This document shows positions 41,218 through 49,191 of a stretch of DNA of 64,000 nucleotides, piece by piece (position 1 is the stretch's first letter; the number at the start of each line of letters is the position of its first letter). The position numbers and the translations under genes are program-made. The notes beneath the pieces are model-generated. The model was given only the letters and a program-made list of their open reading frames with translations, was not told the origin of the DNA and did no database searches. The DNA is from Flavobacteriales bacterium. GTDB lineage: Bacteria; Bacteroidota; Bacteroidia; Flavobacteriales_F; PHOS-HE28. The stretch is taken from assembly GCA_016788635.1 (NCBI GenBank), contig JAEUSU010000023.1, positions 62,001 through 126,000 on the forward strand, written 5' to 3'.

Positions 41218-42215
41218 GCCAGGGTCCCGCTGGGCGGCAATCGGTCGAGCACGGTGAAGACGAGCTCGGGGTCCAGGAATTCGCCCACGCGGTCCGGACG
41301 GGATACATAGCGCACCACGCCGTCAGTGTCTATCAGGAAGGAAGCGGGTAGCGGGATACCCTCGGCATAGTCCACGCCCATCTCGATCACCGGGTTGCCA
41401 TAGATCACACCGTAGGTACCGCTCACCTGCTGCTCCTTGTCGCTGAGCATGCTGAAACCGACGCCGATGCGGCGCACCATTTCGCGGTTCACGGCTATGT
41501 CGTCCGGGCCCACGGCCAGTACATGCACGCCCTTCTCCAGGAAGCGCGCACGGCCGCGTTCATAGGTGCGCAGCATCATGTGGCAGCCCGGACACCAGTC
41601 GCCTCGCACGAAGAGCACGAGCACGGGGTGCCTGCCGCGCAGGTCGGACAAGCGCACCGGACATCCTTCGGCATCAGGCAGCTCGAAGTCCGGGGCCACC
41701 ATTCCCACCTGCACACGGTAGCCGAAGCGCGTGCGCAGCCGCATGTGCCGCGCATCCTGCACATAGCTGCCGGTGAGGCCCAGCGCCACACCGACAGGCA
41801 GCAGCGGCAGCAGCCATTGCTCCCAGTGGAAGGTGGTGCCAGCAACGGCACCGATATAGAAGCCGAGGCCCAGCAGGGCCATGCCGGTGTCCAGCCACAG
41901 CAGGCCTACGTAGGTGAACTGCTGCATGAAGGCCTGCCGTGCGATGGTGGCCGTGGCGGCGGTCAGCCCCGCGCAGGTGAGCCAGGGCCAGCTGTGGTAA
42001 GCCAGGTCAAGCACCACGCCCTGCATGGTGGCCAGCACGAGCAGCATGGTGAATTGGAACGAACTGGTGTAGGTCTTGAACTCCAGCAGGGTGAAGCCAT
42101 ACGCAAGGAAGACCAGCAGCAGCCCCACCGGCCGGTGGCCGATGAGAAAGAAGCCCATTGAGCACGCACCGAGCAGCACGCCAAGGCAGGTGAAGGGGTG
42201 CAGGCGCTTGAACAT
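41208..42215 (-). CDS. Membrane-anchored redoxin (AhpC/TSA-like, CxxC motif)
   Basis: 335 residues from the ATG at 42215; a longer frame upstream is rejected as it crosses the divergent gene. The first 140 residues hold four or five membrane helices (CLGVLLGACSMGFFLIG, FTMLLVLATMQGVVLDLAY). The C-terminal domain is a thioredoxin-fold redoxin: VGMVAPDFELPDAEGCPVRL, then GDWCPGCHMML near 205-215 with CxxC, and SFLIDTDGVVRYV near 300. The fused layout suggests a periplasmic redox activity held by a membrane domain. It is followed, with a 10-bp overlap, by the PAS/SpoIIE phosphatase, suggesting a shared redox-sensing pathway (inference). Confidence 0.8.
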   Translation of the reverse strand: MFKRLHPFTCLGVLLGACSMGFFLIGHRPVGLLLVFLAYGFTLLEFKTYTSSFQFTMLLVLATMQGVVLDLAYHSWPWLTCAGLTAATATIARQAFMQQFTYVGLLWLDTGMALLGLGFYIGAVAGTTFHWEQWLLPLLPVGVALGLTGSYVQDARHMRLRTRFGYRVQVGMVAPDFELPDAEGCPVRLSDLRGRHPVLVLFVRGDWCPGCHMMLRTYERGRARFLEKGVHVLAVGPDDIAVNREMVRRIGVGFSMLSDKEQQVSGTYGVIYGNPVIEMGVDYAEGIPLPASFLIDTDGVVRYVSRPDRVGEFLDPELVFTVLDRLPPSGTLAWN

Positions 42216-42298
42216 CGGGCGCGCATACGCACGCAAAGGCCTGTGGGTTCGCAACCAAATACCAAGATCGTGCGATGCACCGCAGCCTTTGGTACGGA

Positions 42299-42306
42299 TA
42301 CCTTCG
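42299..42306 (+). promoter_or_regulatory. -7 box TACCTTCG, 5 bp from start codon
   Basis: 7 of 8 match to TAnnTTTG, ending 5 bp before the ATG of the ABC-binding-protein gene at 42312. Confidence 0.5.
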
Positions 42307-42311
42307 CCGCC

Positions 42312-43343
42312 ATGCGTTACATGGTCCCCTTCATGCTGCTCATCGCAGCCTGTCAGAGCCCTGAGAAAGGTCCTGAAACCAGATATGCTCCGCGCGAGGT
42401 GAACGTCTACAGCCACCGACACTACGACGTGGACAAGCAGCTCTTCGCCCTGTTCACCGAGCGCACGGGCATTGTTGTGAACGTGGTGCAGGCCGGGGAT
42501 GATGAGCTGCTTGCGCGACTGGAGGCCGAAGGTGCGAAGAGCCCGTGCGACGTGATGATCACGGCCGATGCGGGAAGGCTGGGCCTGGCACGGTCGCGCG
42601 GGCTGTTGCAAGCCACGCAAAGCAATGTGCTCGCTGCGGCCATCCCCGCCCACCTGCGCGATCCCGAAGGATACTGGTTCGGTTTGACGATGCGCGCCCG
42701 CGTGGTGGCCTACGACAAGACCAAGGTGAAGCCGGAGGAGATCGCCGACTACGCCGACCTCACCAAGCCACGCTTCAAAGGCAAAGTGCTCGTGCGCTCG
42801 GCGGAGAACGTGTACAACCAAAGTTTGCTGGCGGCCATGATCGCGCACGAGGGTGCCGATGCCGCCACCGCCTGGGCCAAAGGCATCGTCACCAACATGG
42901 CCCGCGATCCACAGGGTGGCGATACGGACCAGTTGCTGGCCGTGGCAGAAGGCCTGGGTGAGGTGGCCATTGCCAACAGCTACTACGTGGGCAAGCTCAT
43001 GGCCAGCACCGAGCCGGAGAAGCAGAAGGCCCGTGAGCGGCTCGGTGTCCTCTTCCCTGTGATGAGCACCCACGGCACACACGTGAACGTGAGCGGTGGC
43101 GGTGTGGCCAGATACGCCCCACACCCTGCGGAGGCCATGGCACTGCTGGAGTTCCTCGCGGGTGAAGAAGCCCAGCGGCTCTTTTCAGAGGGCAACAAGG
43201 AGTATCCCGTGCGGCCCGGCGTGCCTGTGGCTTCCGAGCTGCAGGCCTTCGGCCCCTTCACCGCGGACACCTTGAACCTCGAGGCGCTCGCCCGCTTGAA
43301 CGCCGAGGCTGTGAAGGTCTTCGACGCGGCTGGCTGGCGTTGA
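42312..43343 (+). CDS. Fe3+-type ABC transporter substrate-binding lipoprotein
   Basis: 343 residues from the ATG at 42312. Lipobox LIAACQS, cleaved before Cys14. The binding-protein fold family 1 is recognised by VNVYSHRHYDVDKQLFALF, DVMITADAGRLGLARSRGLL and GYWFGLTMRARVVAYDKTKV. The paired tyrosines in IANSYYVGKLM near 215-220 match the Fe3+-coordinating YY of FbpA/FutA proteins. It is followed after 10 bp by the permease gene. The usual ATPase gene is not adjacent. The name FbpA-like is by family; the metal has not been shown. Confidence 0.85.
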   Translation: MRYMVPFMLLIAACQSPEKGPETRYAPREVNVYSHRHYDVDKQLFALFTERTGIVVNVVQAGDDELLARLEAEGAKSPCDVMITADAGRLGLARSRGLLQATQSNVLAAAIPAHLRDPEGYWFGLTMRARVVAYDKTKVKPEEIADYADLTKPRFKGKVLVRSAENVYNQSLLAAMIAHEGADAATAWAKGIVTNMARDPQGGDTDQLLAVAEGLGEVAIANSYYVGKLMASTEPEKQKARERLGVLFPVMSTHGTHVNVSGGGVARYAPHPAEAMALLEFLAGEEAQRLFSEGNKEYPVRPGVPVASELQAFGPFTADTLNLEALARLNAEAVKVFDAAGWR

Positions 43344-43353
43344 CCGTGTGGCC

Positions 43354-44931
43354 ATGACCGGAAGCGTGCGCACTTGGTGGCACCGCAACAGCGCCCTTTG
43401 GCCCGTTGCGCTGCTCGCGCTCCTCTTCGCCCTTCCGTTGGCCGTGGTGCTCACCGCGCCGCTGCACACCCCATCCACCCAATGGGACCATATCGCGCAG
43501 GTGTTCCTGCCCGGTCACCTGGCCAGTACACTTGCCCTTCTGGCTGCGGTGCTGCTGCCCGCATTGGTGCTGGCCGTGCCGAGCGCATGGCTCATCGCCC
43601 GCTTCGACTTCCCCTTGCGCGGCTTTCTGCGTTGGGCGCTGGTGCTCCCGCTGGCGCTGCCCACCTACATCAGCGCATACACCTATGCCGGGCTGTTGGG
43701 GCCCACCGGTTCCATCAGCGTGTGGCTGGCCACGCACTGGAATATCAGGCCGGACATCATGCACCTGCCCGGCCTTGGCTGGGTGCTCGCCTTCGTGCTC
43801 TTCCCGTATGTGTACCTGCCCACGCGCGTAGCCTTCGCCACGGGCATGTCCCATGTGCTCGATGCCGCACGCACGCTCGGTGCCAGTCCCGTCCGCCGCT
43901 TTATGCGCATCGCGCTGCCGCTGGCGCGCCCGGCCATCGTGGGCGGCGCCGTGCTGGTGGCCATGGAGACCCTGAACGACTACGGCGCGGTGAAGTACTT
44001 CGGCGTGCGCACGCTCACCACGGCCATCTTCCGCAGCTGGGGCGGCCTCTATGATCCGGGTGGGGCCTTGCGCCTCAGCCTGGTGATCATTGGACTGGTG
44101 GCCTTGCTGCTGTATATGGAACGCCGCAGCCGGCGTGGGCTCACCACCACCGCACAGGTACGTGGCTCGCGCGAACGTTTGCGCGGCGGCCGCGCATGGA
44201 TGGCTACCGGATGGTGCCTGCTCGTGTTCATGCTCGGAGTCGCGCTGCCGCTGGGCAAGATCCTGGGCGATGCATGGACCACCCTGCCCGAAGCCGACCA
44301 TACCCGCTTGTGGGCAGCCGCGCGCAACACCCTCCTCCTGGCGGTCCTCAGCGCATCGGTGGTCCTGCTGGTGGCATTGGGCTTCGTGTTCCGTCAGCGT
44401 GTCACCCGCCGCACCGGTGCGTTGGTGCGTGCCGCCGCCCTGGGTTATGCCATGCCCGGTGCGGTCATCGCCATCGGCGTAATGGCCCTGGCCGCCGCAC
44501 TCGACAACTGGAGCGGCGCGCGCTTTTCGCTGATCGGAGGCATCTGGCTCATGGTGTACGCGTTGGCCGTGCGTTTCCTGTCCGTGGGCTGGCGCCCGCT
44601 ACAGGCGGGAATAAGGCAGCAATCCGCATCGCTGGACGAAGCCGCGCGCATGCTCGGCGCTTCACCCTGGCGCACCTTCACCCGGGTGAACCTGCCCCTG
44701 CTGCGGCCCACCCTGCTGGCGGCCGCGACCCTGGTGGCCATCGATGTGGTGAAGGAACTGCCCCTCACCCTCATCCTGCGCCCCTTCCGGTTGGAGACCC
44801 TTGGCACCCTCACCTACGAACTGGCGGGCATCGAGCAATTGCGCGAGGCCGCGCTCCCGGCCGCGCTCATTGTGCTGTGCGGTTTGCTGCCGGTGCTCCT
44901 ACTGGAGTGGCTGGGCGAGCGGCACGGATGA
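43354..44931 (+). CDS. Fe3+-type ABC transporter permease
   Basis: 525 residues from the ATG at 43354 (a GTG at 43348 is possible). Two similar halves, each with a binding-protein-dependent permease core: PTYISAYTYAGLLGPTGSIS and GASPVRRFMRIALPLARPAI in the first, YAMPGAVIAIGVMALAAALD and GASPWRTFTRVNLPLLRPTL in the second, both with the EAA-type LPLxRP motif. About 12 membrane helices. Partner of the binding protein 10 bp upstream. No ATPase gene follows; a tRNA-Ala gene comes next. Confidence 0.9.
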   Translation: MTGSVRTWWHRNSALWPVALLALLFALPLAVVLTAPLHTPSTQWDHIAQVFLPGHLASTLALLAAVLLPALVLAVPSAWLIARFDFPLRGFLRWALVLPLALPTYISAYTYAGLLGPTGSISVWLATHWNIRPDIMHLPGLGWVLAFVLFPYVYLPTRVAFATGMSHVLDAARTLGASPVRRFMRIALPLARPAIVGGAVLVAMETLNDYGAVKYFGVRTLTTAIFRSWGGLYDPGGALRLSLVIIGLVALLLYMERRSRRGLTTTAQVRGSRERLRGGRAWMATGWCLLVFMLGVALPLGKILGDAWTTLPEADHTRLWAAARNTLLLAVLSASVVLLVALGFVFRQRVTRRTGALVRAAALGYAMPGAVIAIGVMALAAALDNWSGARFSLIGGIWLMVYALAVRFLSVGWRPLQAGIRQQSASLDEAARMLGASPWRTFTRVNLPLLRPTLLAAATLVAIDVVKELPLTLILRPFRLETLGTLTYELAGIEQLREAALPAALIVLCGLLPVLLLEWLGERHG

Positions 44932-44965
44932 GGGCGGGCCATCGTCGTTTTTCCACAAGGTTCCC

Positions 44966-44973
44966 GATATTCG
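44966..44973 (+). promoter_or_regulatory. -7 box GATATTCG of tRNA-Ala
   Basis: The box ends exactly 12 bp before the first tRNA base. The tRNA-Arg gene shows the same arrangement (TATATTCG, 12 bp). Confidence 0.45.
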
Positions 44974-44985
44974 CACCGCCTTTCA

Positions 44986-45059
44986 GGGGCTGTAGCTCAG
45001 CTGGCCAGAGCGCGTCGTTCGCAATGACGAGGTCGTGGGTTCGACTCCCATCAGCTCCA
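44986..45059 (+). tRNA. tRNA-Ala (anticodon CGC)
   Basis: Acceptor arms GGGGCTG and CAGCTCC pair fully, ending in A73. The D-arm GCTC..GAGC, anticodon stem CGTCG/TGACG with loop TTCGCAA (anticodon CGC, reads GCG), and T-arm GTGGG TTCGACT CCCAT are all present. The CCA end is not encoded (ACA follows), so the tRNA nucleotidyltransferase must add it. Confidence 0.92.
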
Positions 45060-45063
45060 CAAC

Positions 45064-45085
45064 GAAGCCCCCGCTTGGGGGCTTC
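45064..45085 (+). terminator. Hairpin after tRNA-Ala
   Basis: Arms GAAGCCCCC (45064-45072) and GGGGGCTTC (45077-45085) with a GCTT loop, followed by ATCATTT. Confidence 0.75.
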
Positions 45086-45114
45086 ATCATTTAATGACCT
45101 GTAGCCTGGATCAG

Positions 45115-45209
45115 CTCACACGCAGGTCACCGAGAAAGGCTGAATGGAGGCAGGATCCACAAGGCGCATGCACACGATGCGATCTCTGTTCTCCGCGCCT
45201 CCGTGTGAG
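45115..45209. repeat. Decayed copy of the inverted repeat near dapD
   Basis: CTCACACG (45115-45122) pairs with CGTGTGAG (45202-45209), and the segment CTCTGTTCTCCGCGCCTCCG matches the right arm of the element at 35762-35790 (CTCTGTGCGCTCCGTGCCTC) with substitutions. It occupies most of the gap between tRNA-Ala and the parC stop. Confidence 0.5.
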
Positions 45210-45245
45210 AGGGATGCCGATCTGCTCAAGACCCGAAGGACCCGC

Positions 45246-48014
45246 TCAATCCAACCCCAGGGTGATCTGCTTGCCCGGGGCGTAGCCAATGATGGGATCG
45301 TCCGGTGAGCGGTCCTCCCCTTCTCCACTTCGCAAGGCATCCTTGAAGCGCTTCATGGGCGACTCCTCGAGGCCTTCCTCTTCGGGTGGTTCCAGATTGC
45401 CGATCTCCTCGTCCTCAATGAGCATGGCCTGCCGTTCCTCCAGGTCGGGTGTCATTTCAACAAAAACGGGGGTGAGCAATTCGATGTCCTTCACCTTGTG
45501 CGGTGTCAGTCGGTTGCCCAAGGCCTTCACCCCTTTCACCCCGATGAAATGGGACAGGTCGATGACCTCCGCCGGCCGGGGGCTGGTACGCTGATCGAAG
45601 CTGATCTTCAGCCGGGGCTGCTCCACCAGGCAATGATGCACCAATTTGCTCTCCGGGTGCTCCGTGATGAACGTGACAGGCTCGCGTGAAGGTTCAATGA
45701 GGAAGCGCTTCACCTGGTGCTGCTTCTTCTCGCCCTCCCAGTACACCGCACTGAGCACGGCCTGTGGGTCCCACTTCACCACAGTGACGGCCTCGTCCGG
45801 GAAGTGTGTGCTGAGCGCAAAGGAGAACAACTGGTAGCGGCCGTCCTTCAGCACGGCCAGGATGCGGTCCTCCCCGGCGAAGCGTCCCAGGTAGCGGCCG
45901 CGGCCATCGCTATTCAGGCGGCGGATGGTCTCGTCATACCAGATGGGCACGGCTCCCAGCGTGCTGGCGCCCACCTCCTTCTGCACGATGCGCGCGACGG
46001 CATGGCGGGTGAGCAGATTGCCCTTGCTGTCGCGCCCTTTCACCATGAGCTGGCCGAAATCCACATCGAACTTCAGCTTGCGCACGTTGGGCCGTGGGCG
46101 CAACTGCACCTGCAGCGTCTCGGCCCGGCCATCCGCGTGGGCGGTGAAGTAGAGCACCCTGCTTCCTGGAGCGCCTCCCGCCAGGTCGTACTCCTTGTCG
46201 CGCGTGATGCCGGTAACGGCAAAGCGCTTCATGTACACCGGTCCATTGCGGCCGTCCTGGTACACAAGGTGGTAGATGGTGCGGTCATCGCCCTTCTTCC
46301 ATACGCCGATGTGCAATACGCCCTTGCCCACGAACTTCTTGTCCGCCACCTTGGTCACCATCATCTTGCCATCCTCACGGAACACGATGATGTCATCGAT
46401 GTCCGAGCATTCACCCACCTGCTCGAAGTTGCGCATGCCCCACCCGGCAAAGCCTTCGGCGCGGTCCACGTAAAGCTTGCGGTTGGCCACGGCCACCTTG
46501 GTGGCGACGATGGTGTCGAAGGTGCGCAGCTCGGTGCGGCGCTCGCGTCCGGTGCCGAATTTCTTCTTGAGCTCCTTGAAGTACTCCACTGCATGGTCCA
46601 CCAGGTTGGCCAGCTTGAGCTTCACCTCCTTGAGCTGGTCCTCGAGGCCACGGATGTGCTCATCGGCCTTGAAGCTGTCGTACTTGCTGATGCGCTTGAT
46701 CTTGATCTCGGTGAGGCGCACCACGTCCTCGTCCGTCACCTCGCGGCGCAGGTCCTTCACGTAGGGTTTCAGGCCCTTATGGATGAAGCTCATGACCTCC
46801 TCCCAGGTCTCGGCCTCCTCGATCTTTCGATACACCTTCTTCTCAATGAAGATGCGTTCCAATGAGGCGAAATGCCACAGTTCGTTCAGCTCCGCGCGGC
46901 GGATCTCCAGTTCGAGCTTCAGCAGACGCAGCGAGTTCTCCGAGCTTATGCGCAGCAGCTCGCTGACGCTCAGGAAACGCGGGCGATCGCCGTGTCCCTC
47001 CACACCGGTCTCCACCACGCAGGCGTTCGGTGAGAGGCTCACCTCGCAGTCGGTGAAGGCGTACAATGCGTCGATGGTGTTGTCCGGGCTCACTCCTGCG
47101 GCCAGGTGGATCACGATCTCGGCGGTGGCGGCGGTGTTGTCCTCGATGTGCCGCACCTTGATCTTGCCCTTGTCGTTCGCCTTGATGATGCTTTCAATGA
47201 GAGAGCCCGTGGTGGTGCCAAAGGGCACCTCATGGATCACCAGGGTCTTGTTGTCCTCCTTGCGGATGCGGGCGCGCACACGCACACGACCTCCCCGTTC
47301 CCCGTCGTTGTAGTTCTCCACGTCCACCATGCCGCCGGTGGGGAAATCGGGGAACAGTTTGGGCTTCTTGCCCCGGAGCACGGCGATGCTGGCATCGATG
47401 AGCTCGTTGAAGTTGTGTGGCAGGATCTTGCAGCTGAGACCCACGGCGATGCCTTCCGCGCCCTGCGCCAGAACAAGCGGGAACTTCAAAGGCAGGTGAA
47501 TGGGCTCGCGGTTGCGGCCATCGTAGCTCAACTGCCAGGTGGTGGTCTTGGGGTTGAAGACCACCTCGTGGGCGAACTTGCTGAGGCGGGCCTCGATGTA
47601 ACGTGGAGCAGCGGCACTGTCACCCGTGAGGGTATTGCCCCAGTTCCCCTGGCAGTCGATCAGCAGGTCCTTCTGGCCCAATTGCACGAGCGCATCTCCA
47701 ATGCTGGCATCACCGTGCGGGTGGTACTGCATGGTGTGCCCGATGATGTTGGCCACCTTGTTGTACCGCCCATCATCCAGCTGCTTCATGGCGTGCAGGA
47801 TGCGGCGCTGCACGGGTTTGAGGCCGTCTGACAACGCAGGTACGGCACGCTCCAGGATCACGTAGCTCGCATAGTCCAGGAACCATTCGCGGTACATGCC
47901 GCTCACGCTGTACATGCCGCCGGAACCCGATCCGGGCACGCCCGGTACGCCACCGGCGGGGCTCTGTGCTTCGTGGTGCTCAGGGGTTCCGTTGATATCC
48001 AATTCGTCGCTCAT
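45246..48014 (-). CDS. parC: DNA topoisomerase IV subunit A (gyrase/topo IV A)
   Basis: 922 residues from the ATG at 48014. The breakage-reunion domain has QRRILHAMKQLDDGRYNKVA, IIGHTMQYHPHGDASIGDAL, and the catalytic Tyr in AAPRYIEARLSK near 137. A coiled coil (about 400-500) and a C-terminal beta-propeller-like region (VFREDGKMMVTKVADKKFVG) follow. Length and an acidic tail fit the ParC/GyrA type used as topo IV in Bacteroidota. It is the last gene of an operon with parE at 51080; two small envelope protein genes lie between them. The lipoprotein gene ends 11 bp before parC starts. Confidence 0.93.
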   Translation of the reverse strand: MSDELDINGTPEHHEAQSPAGGVPGVPGSGSGGMYSVSGMYREWFLDYASYVILERAVPALSDGLKPVQRRILHAMKQLDDGRYNKVANIIGHTMQYHPHGDASIGDALVQLGQKDLLIDCQGNWGNTLTGDSAAAPRYIEARLSKFAHEVVFNPKTTTWQLSYDGRNREPIHLPLKFPLVLAQGAEGIAVGLSCKILPHNFNELIDASIAVLRGKKPKLFPDFPTGGMVDVENYNDGERGGRVRVRARIRKEDNKTLVIHEVPFGTTTGSLIESIIKANDKGKIKVRHIEDNTAATAEIVIHLAAGVSPDNTIDALYAFTDCEVSLSPNACVVETGVEGHGDRPRFLSVSELLRISSENSLRLLKLELEIRRAELNELWHFASLERIFIEKKVYRKIEEAETWEEVMSFIHKGLKPYVKDLRREVTDEDVVRLTEIKIKRISKYDSFKADEHIRGLEDQLKEVKLKLANLVDHAVEYFKELKKKFGTGRERRTELRTFDTIVATKVAVANRKLYVDRAEGFAGWGMRNFEQVGECSDIDDIIVFREDGKMMVTKVADKKFVGKGVLHIGVWKKGDDRTIYHLVYQDGRNGPVYMKRFAVTGITRDKEYDLAGGAPGSRVLYFTAHADGRAETLQVQLRPRPNVRKLKFDVDFGQLMVKGRDSKGNLLTRHAVARIVQKEVGASTLGAVPIWYDETIRRLNSDGRGRYLGRFAGEDRILAVLKDGRYQLFSFALSTHFPDEAVTVVKWDPQAVLSAVYWEGEKKQHQVKRFLIEPSREPVTFITEHPESKLVHHCLVEQPRLKISFDQRTSPRPAEVIDLSHFIGVKGVKALGNRLTPHKVKDIELLTPVFVEMTPDLEERQAMLIEDEEIGNLEPPEEEGLEESPMKRFKDALRSGEGEDRSPDDPIIGYAPGKQITLGLD

Positions 48015-48025
48015 CCGCTTGCTGC

Positions 48026-48442
48026 TTACAGTTGGGCAATGCCACAATGGCGTTCGGGCCGGGCACTGCTGAATTCGATGTACACGCTGAGGTCGTAACA
48101 GTACTCCTGCCCCAGGGTGACGAAGGAGTTGAAATGCTCGAAAGTGTTGCCGCCCGGCGCGTTCTGTGGGATGTTCGTGGTCGAACCATCCTCCAGGTCC
48201 ACCACGCGCAGCTGGTAGGTGGTGCTGGAAGGGAACCGTGCGTCATCCACCCGCACCCGCAGGTAATGCACGAATACACCGGCCGCCGGGGTGAAGGTGC
48301 TGTCCGTAAGCACGGTGATCATCGGTGGTCCGATATAGTCGGGGTCCAGCGGGTTGGTGTTCAATGCGCCAATATCCACAGGGTCCTTGAAGCAGGACGA
48401 GAGCCACGGCACCAGGAGAAGAAGCGGTAAGGCGCGTTTCAT
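48026..48442 (-). CDS. Small lipoprotein in the parE-parC operon, function unknown
   Basis: 138 residues from the ATG at 48442. Lipobox LSSC ([20 protein letters not shown]) shows outer-membrane or periplasmic lipid anchoring. The mature part is beta-rich (FVHYLRVRVDDARFPSSTTY, DLSVYIEFSSARPERHCG). No family was recognised. It overlaps the end of the upstream 250-residue gene by 4 bp and ends 11 bp before parC, so it is translated with the topoisomerase operon. Why an envelope lipoprotein sits here is unexplained. Confidence 0.7.
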   Translation of the reverse strand: MKRALPLLLLVPWLSSCFKDPVDIGALNTNPLDPDYIGPPMITVLTDSTFTPAAGVFVHYLRVRVDDARFPSSTTYQLRVVDLEDGSTTNIPQNAPGGNTFEHFNSFVTLGQEYCYDLSVYIEFSSARPERHCGIAQL

Positions 48443-49191
48443 CGGATGGGCACGGTAAGGGAGGCACACCAGAGGCCACCGGTGGAAGAAGGCAACCAGA
48501 CCAGTCCGTCGAAGCGCATTTTCTCCTTGTCCTCGAAGACCGGCACATTGCGCTCGCGTGTGCGGCGGAAGATGTAGGCCGTGGCCACTGCCGAAGCGGC
48601 AAAAAGGGTCCCTCCGATATAAAGGTTGGTACGGGCCCGCCGGAGGTCGTCCTGATGGGCGGGAATGGTCTCCTCCTTGAGCTGGGTGATGTGGCGGGGC
48701 GTGGTGAGCGTGCTGTAGAGCGCCTCATCATCCTTGAGCTGTTGCTGCGCATCGCGGGCCTTGCCCCAACTCACGAAGGTCCAGATGCCAAAGCCCACGG
48801 TGGCCGTGATGCCGGCCGCGCGGGTCCACACGACCTGCCGCTTGAACCGAGACAGGTCCCTTCTGTATTGCTCATACTCTGCGCTGAAGGGCATGCGCAA
48901 CAGGAAAGAGTTCAATGAATCCGCCGTCACCACCACGGTGGTATCCACCATGCGGCGCTGGGGCGCCCAGAAGGTGAAGTGGTGAGGACCTTCTGGCAGC
49001 GTGAGCAACGGAGAGTTCATGCGGTACCTGTGGTCCAGCACGAAACTGTAGTTGTGCCCGGGGTCGATGAAGAGGCGGAGCTGGCCGGTGCGCTGGGCGT
49101 GGCCCTGCACAGCGGCGAAGGTCAGCGCCATCCACAGGTGCAGGCGCCATGCGTGCCTCAACGCGGTGCTGCTATGAAGGGTCCGCTTCAT
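48439..49191 (-). CDS. Envelope protein with PEGA-like start, in parE-parC operon
   Basis: 250 residues. A basic N-terminus precedes a membrane/signal helix ([17 protein letters not shown]). The N-terminal segment ([38 protein letters not shown]) is similar to PEGA-type beta domains. Two more hydrophobic stretches follow near 125-140 ([19 protein letters not shown]) and 192-210 ([20 protein letters not shown]), with a charged helix between. Function unknown. It overlaps parE at its start and the lipoprotein gene at its end (4 bp each). Confidence 0.7.
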   Translation of the reverse strand: MKRTLHSSTALRHAWRLHLWMALTFAAVQGHAQRTGQLRLFIDPGHNYSFVLDHRYRMNSPLLTLPEGPHHFTFWAPQRRMVDTTVVVTADSLNSFLLRMPFSAEYEQYRRDLSRFKRQVVWTRAAGITATVGFGIWTFVSWGKARDAQQQLKDDEALYSTLTTPRHITQLKEETIPAHQDDLRRARTNLYIGGTLFAASAVATAYIFRRTRERNVPVFEDKEKMRFDGLVWLPSSTGGLWCASLTVPIR

